This document shows, in pieces, positions 11,139-17,329 of a DNA stretch of 20,505 nt. The notes below the pieces were generated by a model. It did no database searches, had not been told where the DNA came from, and saw only the letters and a program-made list of their open reading frames with translations. Within the stretch, counting starts at the first letter, position 1. The number at the start of each line of letters is the position of its first letter. Source of the stretch: DATCZS01 sp036525795 (GTDB lineage Bacteria; Actinomycetota; Acidimicrobiia; Spongiisociales; ZC4RG35); assembly GCA_036525795.1 (NCBI GenBank), contig DATCZS010000008.1:1-20505 (forward strand), in the 5' to 3' direction. The position numbers and the translations under genes were made by a program.

Positions 11139-11921
11139 GAGCCCTTCCGCCACACCGTACAGGTCGGCCGCTCCGACCCTCCCCAGAACGAATTCCTCGC
11201 CGGCGGCATGGTGCTCGGACCAGAAGACCCACACCCCGTCGTCGAGGCCGTAGACGGTCAGCAGCCGCTCGTAGTGAGCACCCCGGTGATCGAGGCCGGC
11301 AGAGACGACCAGTGCCGTGTGCCCGGCGCGCGCCGCCAGGGCCTCCACCCTGTCCGCCAGCTCGTTGCGGTCATCGGTGCATTCCCACATGTGGGAAACG
11401 TCTCCCGCCCGCCGAGCCCGATCGAAGATCGAGACCATCGACATCGCCGCCGCCTGCGGGGCCTGAAGGACGAAGTCGTGGAACCCGTCGTCGGACACCT
11501 CCTCGGTGAGCACGAGTGAGGCGCTCACACGGAAGTAGGCGACTCTCATCGGCGGGTGATCGGTCGCATCGAGGCGGACCCGGGTCACGGCCTCTGCCGA
11601 TCCGCGCATCATCCCCACCAGCGCATAGGGCCCGACGATCTCCATGTCCTCCGGATGCTCCGGATCGAGGTCGACCATGCCCTTGGCGATCAGCGAACGG
11701 AGACCGGAGTCGATCGCCACCGAACGAACCTCGTCGGCGAGCGTCGAGAGATAGGGCTCGTCCATCGTGGGATCGGTGGTCGATGCCGAGCCGCGCAGCC
11801 AGTAGAGCTCCTCGTCGGTCAGACAGTCGACGAGGAGGTCCTCTTCGGCGACAGCCTCCTCGAGCACGTCGAGGGAGACCTCTTCTTCACCAGGCGGGAT
11901 CAGCGAGAACAACGAAGACAC
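11118..11921 (-). CDS. Acidic soluble protein of unknown function, downstream of mscS
   Basis: A 267-residue protein, strongly acidic in its first third (GEEEVSLDVLEEAVAEEDLLVD). It has no membrane helix or signal peptide. A segment around 64-85 (EVRSVAIDSGLRSLIAKGMVDLD) has the look of a small helical, perhaps winged-helix, subdomain. The C-terminal part (about 185-267) alternates helices and strands, with TALVVSAGLDHRG and WVFWSEHHAAGEEFVLGRV. I do not recognise the family. The start is placed at GTG 11921, only 10 bases past the mscS stop. There is no Shine-Dalgarno sequence, so translation probably depends on ribosomes finishing mscS. The frame is open further upstream, overlapping mscS, and the true start could differ. 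Context suggests a partner or regulator in an osmotic or envelope-stress group, but that is inference only. Confidence 0.8.
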   Translation of the reverse strand: MSSLFSLIPPGEEEVSLDVLEEAVAEEDLLVDCLTDEELYWLRGSASTTDPTMDEPYLSTLADEVRSVAIDSGLRSLIAKGMVDLDPEHPEDMEIVGPYALVGMMRGSAEAVTRVRLDATDHPPMRVAYFRVSASLVLTEEVSDDGFHDFVLQAPQAAAMSMVSIFDRARRAGDVSHMWECTDDRNELADRVEALAARAGHTALVVSAGLDHRGAHYERLLTVYGLDDGVWVFWSEHHAAGEEFVLGRVGAADLYGVAEGLITGRSR

Positions 11922-11931
11922 GGTGGGGGGG

Positions 11932-12867
11932 CTACGACGACGCTGCGTCGTGATCGGGGGGCGTGCGGTCGCGATCGCGGACGAAGATCGGGTCGGGGAG
12001 GTACGTGCGGGTGGTCGGGTAGGCGAGCTCGACCGCGGGGTCGGCGGCGATCGCGTGCAGCAGCGACCGCCAGAGCGCGTCCTGCACACTCCGGCGTTGA
12101 CGGACTCCGACCATGTAGCGACCGCTGACCATCACCCCCGAGTCGCGGGCGGAGATATAGGTGGCAGGAGCCACATGGGTGTAGCGGATCAGGTACTGCT
12201 GGCCTGCCTCGCGGATCGCCCGCTTGATGGATCCCTCGTCAGGGTCCGGGGCGTGTTCGGCCATGGCGCCTGCGACGAGCTGCTCGGCCCGTTCCCAGTC
12301 GGATTCGAACGTGACGAGCACGCCGATCTCGTCCCACAGGTAGGGGAACCCCTCGGTGTAGTTGGCGACGTGCTCGGAGAAGACCTTGCCGTTGGGCACG
12401 TGGATCAACCGCCCGGTCGACTGGTCTGCCTCCACCCAATTGCCGACCTCCAGCATCGAGAACCGGAAGGCCCTGACGTCGACCACGTCGCCCGACGTGC
12501 CACCGATCTCGATCCGATCGCCCACCTTGAATGGCCGACGCACCACGATGAAGGCCCAGCCGGCCAGATTCTCGAGGACCTCGGCCAGCGCGATGGCGAT
12601 CCCGGCGGACAGGATCCCGAGGTAGGTGCCGATCCCGCCGACCCCGCCCAGCCAGATGTTGATCAGGCCGAGACCCCCGACGAGCGTGACGATGTACGCC
12701 ACCCACTTCCTGGTTCGGAAGTAGATCTCCCCGTGCTGCATCCGTGCGCTGACCGCTCTCAAGACGAGGAAGCGGATGACGACGAGCACTCCGAGCAACA
12801 GCCCGGTCCGCACCAGATTGCCGGGGGATTCCATCTGGCCCCGGAACCATTCGACGACGCCGTCCAT
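11932..12867 (-). CDS. MscS-type mechanosensitive ion channel
   Basis: A 311-residue small-conductance mechanosensitive channel homologue. Three membrane helices lie at about 16-40, 54-76 and 79-109. The third, glycine- and alanine-rich (GILSAGIAIALAEVLENLAGWAFIVV), is the pore helix. After it comes the family beta domain with FKVGDRIEIGGTSGDVVDV (113-131) and the motif VPNGKVFSEHVANYT (157-171), then an alpha/beta cytoplasmic domain. In the family such channels open under membrane tension and release solutes on osmotic downshock. Length and layout are normal for short MscS proteins. ATG 12867 is chosen because TACGCT lies 7 bases before it; no ribosome site is seen, so the message is probably leaderless. 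It leads the run with the acidic unknown, glsB-like and small membrane genes. Confidence 0.93.
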   Translation of the reverse strand: MDGVVEWFRGQMESPGNLVRTGLLLGVLVVIRFLVLRAVSARMQHGEIYFRTRKWVAYIVTLVGGLGLINIWLGGVGGIGTYLGILSAGIAIALAEVLENLAGWAFIVVRRPFKVGDRIEIGGTSGDVVDVRAFRFSMLEVGNWVEADQSTGRLIHVPNGKVFSEHVANYTEGFPYLWDEIGVLVTFESDWERAEQLVAGAMAEHAPDPDEGSIKRAIREAGQQYLIRYTHVAPATYISARDSGVMVSGRYMVGVRQRRSVQDALWRSLLHAIAADPAVELAYPTTRTYLPDPIFVRDRDRTPPDHDAASS

Positions 12868-12874
12868 CCGCAGG

Positions 12875-12880
12875 AGCGTA
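12875..12880 (-). promoter_or_regulatory. -10 element of a likely leaderless promoter (mscS)
   Basis: TACGCT on the minus strand, 7 bases before ATG 12867, with no Shine-Dalgarno sequence. It lies in the 77-base divergent gap shared with oligopeptidase B, whose own -10 is the same hexamer on the other strand. Confidence 0.6.
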
Positions 12881-12909
12881 GGCCTGCACCGCCGCGCCGT
12901 GCGCCCCGA

Positions 12910-12938
12910 TCGACCCGGGGGCTCTACGTTCCTACGCT
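12910..12938 (+). promoter_or_regulatory. Likely leaderless promoter of oligopeptidase B
   Basis: TACGCT (12933-12938) ends 6 bases before ATG 12945. A partial -35, TCGACC (12910-12915, four of six bases of TTGACA), lies 17 bases upstream of it. No ribosome binding site is present. A second TAnnnT hexamer, TACGTT, lies at 12925-12930. Confidence 0.6.
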
Positions 12939-12944
12939 CACGGC

Positions 12945-14975
12945 ATGCCGGTTCCATCCGCCAAACGCATCCCGGTCGCCCGTCAGCTGTTCGGTGAGAC
13001 GGAGGTCGACGCCTACGGCTGGCTGAGAGATCGCACCGATGCAGACACCATCGCCTATCTGGAGGCGGAGAACCGCCATACGGAGGCGTCGACCGCCCAC
13101 CTCGCCGGCCTCCGCGAGACGATCTTCGCCGAGATCAAGTCCCGGACTCTGGAGACCGACCTGTCGGCCCCCGCCAAGCGTGACGACTGGTGGTACGCCG
13201 CCCAGACCGAGGAGGGGAGGCAATACCCCATCTATGTCCGGATGCACGGATCACCCGATGGCCCCCGGCACGTGCTCCTCGACGCCAACCAGCTCGCCGA
13301 AGGTCAGGACTATCTGCAGATCGGGGTGTGGGCGGTGTCGCCCGATCACCGCCTCGCCGCATACTCGGTCGACACCGACGGAAGCGAGGCATACCGGCTT
13401 CGAATCAAGAACCTGGACACGGGCGAAGACCTGCCCGAGGAGATTCCGGGAACGTACTACTCGGCCGCGTGGTCGGCAGACGGGGGTCATCTCTTCTACA
13501 CGACCATCGACGAGGCCCACCGGCCCGATCGGGTGTGGCGCCACGAGGTGGGATCGGATCCCGCCTCCGACGTGGTCGTCCTCCACGAGCCGGACGACCG
13601 CATGTTCCTGTGGGTCGACACCACCTCCGACCGCCTCTATCTCCTCATCTCGGCAGGAAGCCAGATCACTGCGGATGTCTGGTTCGTCCCGGCCGACCGA
13701 CCGACCGACCCACCCCGGCCGGTGATCCCCCGGGTGCACGGAGTCGAGTACTCGGCTGATCATCGCGACGGTCGCTGGCTCGTGGTCACGAACGCAGACG
13801 CCCCCAACGGGAAGCTGATCTCGATCGGAACCGACGACGGCACCGACGTCACCGAGCTGATCCCCCACGATCCGCTCCGGAAAGTCGCCGGGGTCCGAGC
13901 CTTCGCACGGCACGTGGTGGTGTCGGGCCGTCGGGGCGGAGCCACCTCCCTCACCGTGCTCGGACAGTCGGGAGCGGCCCGCGATCTCGAGTTCGACGAA
14001 GAGGTGTCAACAGCCTTCCTCTCGCGCAACCTCGAGTACGACACCTCGCTGCTGCGCGTCGCATATCAGTCGATGGTGACTCCGGCAGAGATCATCGACG
14101 TCGACCTCGACACCGGGTCGAAGACCCTCGTGAAGGCGACCCCCGTGCTCGGCGGCTACGACCGCCGCGACTACGTCTCGAGCCGCCTGTGGGCCGACGC
14201 CGCAGACGGCAGTCGGGTTCCGGTGTCGATCGTCCATCGCGCCGACCTCGACCGGTCGGCCCCCGCTCCGCTCCTGCTCTACGGGTACGGGTCGTACGAG
14301 GCGACGATCGATCCGTACTTCTCGATCGCCCGTCTGTCGCTTCTCGACCGGGGGGTGATCTTCGCGATCGCCCATCCGCGGGGCGGAGGGGCGATGGGAC
14401 GGCTGTGGTACGAGGACGGCAAGCTCGCCGCCAAACAGAACACGTTCACCGATTTCATCGCCGCTGCCGAAGCCCTCGTCGCCCGCGGATACACCTCGCC
14501 CGAACTCCTGGCCGCGAGGGGAGGATCTGCGGGAGGACTCCTGATGGGGGCGGTCGCCAATCTCGCGCCGGATCTGTTCCGGGCCATCGTGGCCGAGGTC
14601 CCATTCGTCGACGTCGTCAACACGATGCTCGACGAGAGCCTCCCCCTCACCGTGATCGAGTGGGAGGAGTGGGGAAACCCGACCATCGAGGACCAGTACC
14701 GGTGGATGCGGGCATACGCCCCGTACGAGAACCTGCGGGCCGACGTCGAGTACCCGGCGATGCTCGTCACCGCCGGTCTCAACGACCCCCGGGTCGCCTA
14801 CTGGGAGCCGGCCAAGTGGACGGCCCGGATGCGGGCCGAGGCCAGGCACCGGGGGCCGCTGCTACTGAAGACCCAGATGGGCTCGGGCCACGCCGGCCCA
14901 TCCGGCCGCTACGACGCCTGGCGCGACGAGGCCTTCGTACTGGCGTTCCTGCTCGACCAATGGGGCATCGCCTAG
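12945..14975 (+). CDS. ptrB: Oligopeptidase B (prolyl oligopeptidase family S9A)
   Basis: A 676-residue serine peptidase that cuts short peptides after Arg or Lys, acting in the cytoplasm; no signal peptide is seen. The N-terminus (FGETEVDAYGWLRDRTDADTIAYLEAEN) matches the S9A family. Residues of roughly 75-400 form the beta-propeller that limits access to small substrates. The hydrolase domain has LLLYGYGSYEATIDPYFS, HPRGGGAMGRLWYEDGK and the nucleophile Ser528 in GGSAGG. Asp614 in NDPRV and His649 in GSGHAG complete the triad. Length is typical. The start ATG 12945 is the first in frame with the promoter hexamer 6 bases upstream. It is divergent from mscS and convergent with the Nudix pair. 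A cytoplasmic prolyl oligopeptidase with other specificity is the only real alternative. Confidence 0.95.
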   Translation: MPVPSAKRIPVARQLFGETEVDAYGWLRDRTDADTIAYLEAENRHTEASTAHLAGLRETIFAEIKSRTLETDLSAPAKRDDWWYAAQTEEGRQYPIYVRMHGSPDGPRHVLLDANQLAEGQDYLQIGVWAVSPDHRLAAYSVDTDGSEAYRLRIKNLDTGEDLPEEIPGTYYSAAWSADGGHLFYTTIDEAHRPDRVWRHEVGSDPASDVVVLHEPDDRMFLWVDTTSDRLYLLISAGSQITADVWFVPADRPTDPPRPVIPRVHGVEYSADHRDGRWLVVTNADAPNGKLISIGTDDGTDVTELIPHDPLRKVAGVRAFARHVVVSGRRGGATSLTVLGQSGAARDLEFDEEVSTAFLSRNLEYDTSLLRVAYQSMVTPAEIIDVDLDTGSKTLVKATPVLGGYDRRDYVSSRLWADAADGSRVPVSIVHRADLDRSAPAPLLLYGYGSYEATIDPYFSIARLSLLDRGVIFAIAHPRGGGAMGRLWYEDGKLAAKQNTFTDFIAAAEALVARGYTSPELLAARGGSAGGLLMGAVANLAPDLFRAIVAEVPFVDVVNTMLDESLPLTVIEWEEWGNPTIEDQYRWMRAYAPYENLRADVEYPAMLVTAGLNDPRVAYWEPAKWTARMRAEARHRGPLLLKTQMGSGHAGPSGRYDAWRDEAFVLAFLLDQWGIA

Positions 14976-15019
14976 GGCGCCAGGACCGGACGACACCCGA
15001 ACGGACCAGAGCCGAGGAT

Positions 15020-15037
15020 GCCCCGAACGATCGGGGC
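15020..15037. terminator. Hairpin between convergent ptrB and Nudix genes
   Basis: A 7-base-pair perfect stem GCCCCGA / TCGGGGC with a 4-base loop lies in the 104-base gap between the convergent stops at 14975 and 15080. It could serve transcription from either side. There is no U-run on either strand, so this is suggestive only. Confidence 0.4.
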
Positions 15038-15079
15038 GCTCGCCGGAACCCGGAGCCGTCGTGCGAGGTCGGCGCCGGC

Positions 15080-15496
15080 TCAGAGCAACGCCAACGCCTC
15101 GGCGACCATCGGCACGACCGAAACGGCGGAGAGGTCTGCGAGCGAGATCCACTCGGCATGGTCGGTGGACCCGGATCGTTCCGGGCGGGGCGGTCCGGAT
15201 GCCACGGCGCCAAAGACGATCTGGAGGCTGTGCACCGTATGACCGGCCTCCTCATCGGCCTCCCACACCCGGGACGTGACCAGGATCGGGTCGCCGATCG
15301 AGGGGACCAGTCCCGTCTCTTCCTCGAACTCCCGGCGCAAGGCCTGGCGCGGCGTCTCACCCCAGTCCATCCCCCCGCCCGGGAGTGTGAACATGCCGGC
15401 GGCCGGATACGTCGGGGCAACGCGGGCGAGGAGCACGGCACCTCCTTCCAGGGCGAGGCCGTAGACCGCGATCCGGCGGCCGAGGCGGTCGATCAT
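15080..15496 (-). CDS. Nudix hydrolase (second of a tandem pair)
   Basis: A 138-residue Nudix hydrolase. The complete Nudix box reads GGMDWGE, seven residues, then REFEEETGL, with all metal-binding glutamates present. Family members hydrolyse a nucleoside diphosphate linked to another group (damaged dNTPs, ADP-ribose, NADH and others); the substrate here cannot be told. Its ATG (15496) overlaps the stop of the Nudix gene upstream in an ATGA, and no clear ribosome site precedes it, so translation is probably coupled. It resembles its neighbour along its whole length, including a shared TLPGGGMD and a GST-D-AxW segment in the C-terminal third, consistent with an old tandem duplication. Confidence 0.92.
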   Translation of the reverse strand: MIDRLGRRIAVYGLALEGGAVLLARVAPTYPAAGMFTLPGGGMDWGETPRQALRREFEEETGLVPSIGDPILVTSRVWEADEEAGHTVHSLQIVFGAVASGPPRPERSGSTDHAEWISLADLSAVSVVPMVAEALALL

Positions 15497-15915
15497 CGGC
15501 GAAGGTCCAGGGCGGCTCCCACCAGCCCCACGGTCGGAATCCCGCCCAGTTCGGTCAGAGGAACCCAGGCGGCATCGACGGTGCTTCCTCCTTGCTCCAC
15601 CACCCGCGGCGTCCCGGCCGCCTCCACGTCGTAGACGAACTGCACGGTCTGGAGCGGACCGTGCCCTCGGACTGCCGGGTAGACGTGAGACTGCACATCC
15701 ATGAGACGGCGAACGGTTCCGCGCAGGCCGGTCTCCTCGTGGAGTTCGCGCAACACCGTCTGCTCGGGGTGCTCCCCGAAGTCCATCCCTCCGCCCGGGA
15801 GCGTCCAGCGGCCACCGTCGACGTCTGCGTCCCACAGGAGCGTCAGAAGGATGGACCGGTCGTGGATACACAGCGCGTACGCGCCGACGCGGCGACGACC
15901 TGAGTCGGGTGCCAT
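15493..15915 (-). CDS. Nudix hydrolase (first of a tandem pair)
   Basis: A 140-residue Nudix hydrolase with an intact box: GGMDFGE, seven residues, then RELHEETGL. Preceding strands are VGAYALCIHDRSILLTLLWD and RWTLPGG. The short form and lack of extra domains resemble MutT-like housecleaning enzymes, but the substrate is unknown. ATG 15915 is chosen because family similarity begins there (MAPDSGRRRVGAYAL) and TAGTCT lies 8 bases upstream; the longer upstream frame is not supported. The possible zinc-finger gene ends 20 bases before it on the same strand. Overlap with the second Nudix gene makes a two-gene unit with coupled dosage. Confidence 0.92.
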   Translation of the reverse strand: MAPDSGRRRVGAYALCIHDRSILLTLLWDADVDGGRWTLPGGGMDFGEHPEQTVLRELHEETGLRGTVRRLMDVQSHVYPAVRGHGPLQTVQFVYDVEAAGTPRVVEQGGSTVDAAWVPLTELGGIPTVGLVGAALDLRR

Positions 15916-15923
15916 ACGCCGCC

Positions 15924-15929
15924 AGACTA
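15924..15929 (-). promoter_or_regulatory. -10 element before the first Nudix gene
   Basis: TAGTCT on the minus strand, 8 bases before ATG 15915, with no Shine-Dalgarno sequence. It lies in the 20-base gap after the small zinc-finger candidate, so the Nudix pair may have its own, nearly leaderless start even if read-through also occurs. The spacing is one base longer than at the other genes of this type. Confidence 0.45.
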
Positions 15930-15935
15930 CGCCGG

Positions 15936-16127
15936 TCACCGAGGGAGCGGACGGGTGCGCTCCAGCAGCTTGGGGACCCATCGAGGGACCCCTTCCTCCA
16001 GCGCCTCGGCGTACTCCGCGACGGCGTGACTCATGCACCGAAGCCCGCCCGGCGTCCTCGCATCCGCCTTTTCCGGGCAGAGACGGCACCGGGCAGCTCG
16101 AAGCGGGAGGCCTCCGAATCGCGTCAC
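15936..16127 (-). CDS. Possible small zinc-finger protein (CxxC...CxxH), unknown function
   Basis: A 63-residue candidate from GTG 16127. It has CRLC (CxxC), thirteen residues, then a CMSH (CxxH) pair, followed by an amphipathic helical stretch (VAEYAEALEEGVPRWVPKLL). The four ligands in a compact spacing look like a small treble-clef or zinc-ribbon knuckle, and the helix after the last ligand pair fits that fold. No family is recognised. No good ribosome site lies before this GTG. Another in-frame GTG at 16193 follows GGAGGA by 8 bases and would add 22 residues of low-complexity Arg/Gly-rich sequence. It lies 20 bases before the Nudix pair on the same strand. The metal-ligand pattern is the main reason to believe it; a chance frame remains possible. 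Confidence 0.45.
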   Translation of the reverse strand: MTRFGGLPLRAARCRLCPEKADARTPGGLRCMSHAVAEYAEALEEGVPRWVPKLLERTRPLPR

Positions 16128-16234
16128 ACCGTTCACACCACCCCATCGGCGTCGCGCTCGCCCGACACGATCATCATCCTGGGTTCGCCCCACCGGGCTA
16201 GTCCTCCGGGAGCCGCCCGGCGGGCCCATTCGTG

Positions 16235-16267
16235 GACAGAGCCCCGCCGGGAGGGCGGGGCTCTGTC
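16235..16267 (-). terminator. Strong hairpin downstream of hsp20
   Basis: A 14-base-pair perfect stem (GACAGAGCCCCGCC / GGCGGGGCTCTGTC) with a 5-base loop lies 35 bases past the hsp20 stop. No U-run follows on the minus strand (CACGAATGGG comes next). It is the most stable simple hairpin in the window and is best read as the hsp20 terminator or an end-protecting structure. The rest of 16128-16302 shows no gene. Confidence 0.65.
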
Positions 16268-16302
16268 GATCTTCGGCCGGGAGAGAGGGAGAGGCCGAAG
16301 GC

Positions 16303-16710
16303 TCAGCCTGCCAGTGCCTTGTCCGAGGCCCCGATCAGGATCTTGCGGGCCTTGGCCTGCTCGGCGATGGGGATCATCACCGTGAGCACGCCGTGGTCGT
16401 ATCCGGCCTCGATGCCCTCGGTGTCGAGGCCGTCGCCCAGGAAGAACCGACGGGTCACGGGGCCGTGCGGGCGCTCGCTGACGAGCACCGTGGCCTCGTT
16501 CTCGGGCTTCCAGGTCCGCTCGGCGGACACCGTCAGGGTCTGCTTCTCGACGGTGATGTCGACCGAGTCGGGATCGACTCCGGGCAGGTCGAAATGAAGG
16601 TAGAAACGCTCGCCCAGCCTGTAAGCGTCCACCGGCATGGCGGAGGACCGCCCCCACACCTCGCGGTTGAGACGATCGAACTCGGCGAACGGATCGAAAC
16701 GCATGAGCAT
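16303..16710 (-). CDS. Hsp20/alpha-crystallin family small heat-shock protein
   Basis: A 135-residue small heat-shock protein, an ATP-independent holdase that binds unfolding proteins in the cytoplasm. It has a short N-terminal arm (FDPFAEFDRLNREVWG). The alpha-crystallin domain spans about 26-116 (PVDAYRLGERFYLHFDLPGV through DHGVLTVMIP, the family GVL motif at 107-109). A short tail contains ILI (124-126), an I-x-I motif that docks neighbouring subunits. The start is ATG 16710, with AGGAGG (16718-16723) 7 bases before it; an ATG two codons in is less well placed. It is a single-gene unit with its own promoter and a strong hairpin at its end. The promoter is AT-rich and carries a half-site resembling the HspR operator, so heat or stress control is likely. 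Confidence 0.96.
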   Translation of the reverse strand: MLMRFDPFAEFDRLNREVWGRSSAMPVDAYRLGERFYLHFDLPGVDPDSVDITVEKQTLTVSAERTWKPENEATVLVSERPHGPVTRRFFLGDGLDTEGIEAGYDHGVLTVMIPIAEQAKARKILIGASDKALAG

Positions 16711-16755
16711 TCGGTCACCTCCTGGTCGTGTCGCGGCGAATCTCATGTTGCCATC

Positions 16756-16792
16756 ATCGTGACACACGAAATCTGATATGTCAAGACTCAAG
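16756..16792 (-). promoter_or_regulatory. hsp20 promoter with HspR-like half-site
   Basis: On the minus strand TTGACA (plus-strand 16779-16784) is followed after 17 bases by CACGAT (16756-16761), a plausible -35/-10 pair; GATGAT slightly downstream is an alternative -10. Directly upstream of the -35 is CTTGAGT (16786-16792), identical to one half of the HspR-associated inverted repeat CTTGAGT-N7-ACTCAAG. The second half at the right spacing (TATCAGA) matches only three of seven bases, so a full operator is not shown. The stretch of roughly 16740-16800 is clearly more AT-rich than its surroundings. From about 16800 to the VOC gene end at 16952 I see no gene or strong signal. Confidence 0.6.
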
Positions 16793-16951
16793 TTAGTTGC
16801 ACCAGAAAGAGGGGGTCGGATGGTGTGAGGGCTCGACGGGACGACGGCCGGCGGGTTGGCGTCGATCACCGCCCAGCGCCCCGATCCGGCGGCCAGGGTG
16901 AGGGGAGACCGGCCCCACCGGATGCCGGACCGGGCGCGACGGGGACCGTTC

Positions 16952-17329
16952 CTAGCCGGACTCCGGTTGGGGCCATGCCGGGTCTTCGAAGCGCTGAATC
17001 TCGACGAGGTGACCGTCCGGGTCGCGCAGGAAGGCATGGGTGATGTCGAAGGCCGGGTTGTGGGCGAGGGCCCTCTCGAACTCGACACCGCGGGCGGTGA
17101 GCTCCTCACAACGGCGTTCCACGTCCGGGTCGACGAACGTCACGATCACCCCGTCTGGCACCGGCGTCCCCTCGCACACGCCGAGGAACGCCCCTCCCCC
17201 GACCGAGAAGATGCGGCACGGCCCCTGGTCGAGCACGAGTTCGAGGCCGAGCAACTCCTGATAGAACGCCTGGCTCAAGTCGAGATCGGCGACCCGGAGA
17301 AACGTGACGAACTGCGGCCAGGCCCTCAC
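16952..17329 (-). CDS. VOC superfamily protein (glyoxalase / bleomycin-resistance fold)
   Basis: A 125-residue protein with the paired beta-alpha-beta-beta-beta pattern of the vicinal oxygen chelate fold: FVTFLRVADLDLSQAFYQEL at the start and, in the second half, VTFVDPDVERRCEELTARGV then AFLRDPDGHLVEIQRF. The C-terminal DPDGHLVE glutamate is a usual metal ligand, but the first-strand position that is commonly His is not, so metal binding and catalysis are uncertain. The start is GTG 17329, whose GTGA overlaps the stop of the PLP enzyme upstream; a GGAGGAG lies about 11 bases before it. The four-base overlap means the pair is cotranslated, hinting at a shared pathway. Glyoxalase, dioxygenase and drug-binding roles all remain possible. 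Confidence 0.9.
   Translation of the reverse strand: MRAWPQFVTFLRVADLDLSQAFYQELLGLELVLDQGPCRIFSVGGGAFLGVCEGTPVPDGVIVTFVDPDVERRCEELTARGVEFERALAHNPAFDITHAFLRDPDGHLVEIQRFEDPAWPQPESG

Noticed and set aside
14189..15634. A 481-codon plus-strand frame overlapping ptrB and the Nudix genes
   Set aside because: An Arg/Gly/Pro-rich shadow of ptrB in another frame that then runs antisense to two Nudix genes; no domain is seen.
16133..16177. A 14-codon frame starting ATGATGATC, upstream of the zinc-finger candidate, as a leader peptide
   Set aside because: It has no attenuator-type codon run or paired hairpins and overlaps the alternative upstream frame of the candidate gene; nothing beyond its position supports it.
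16772..16792. A complete HspR operator (CTTGAGT-N7-ACTCAAG) at hsp20
   Set aside because: Only one half matches; the other half has three of seven bases, so only a half-site is claimed.
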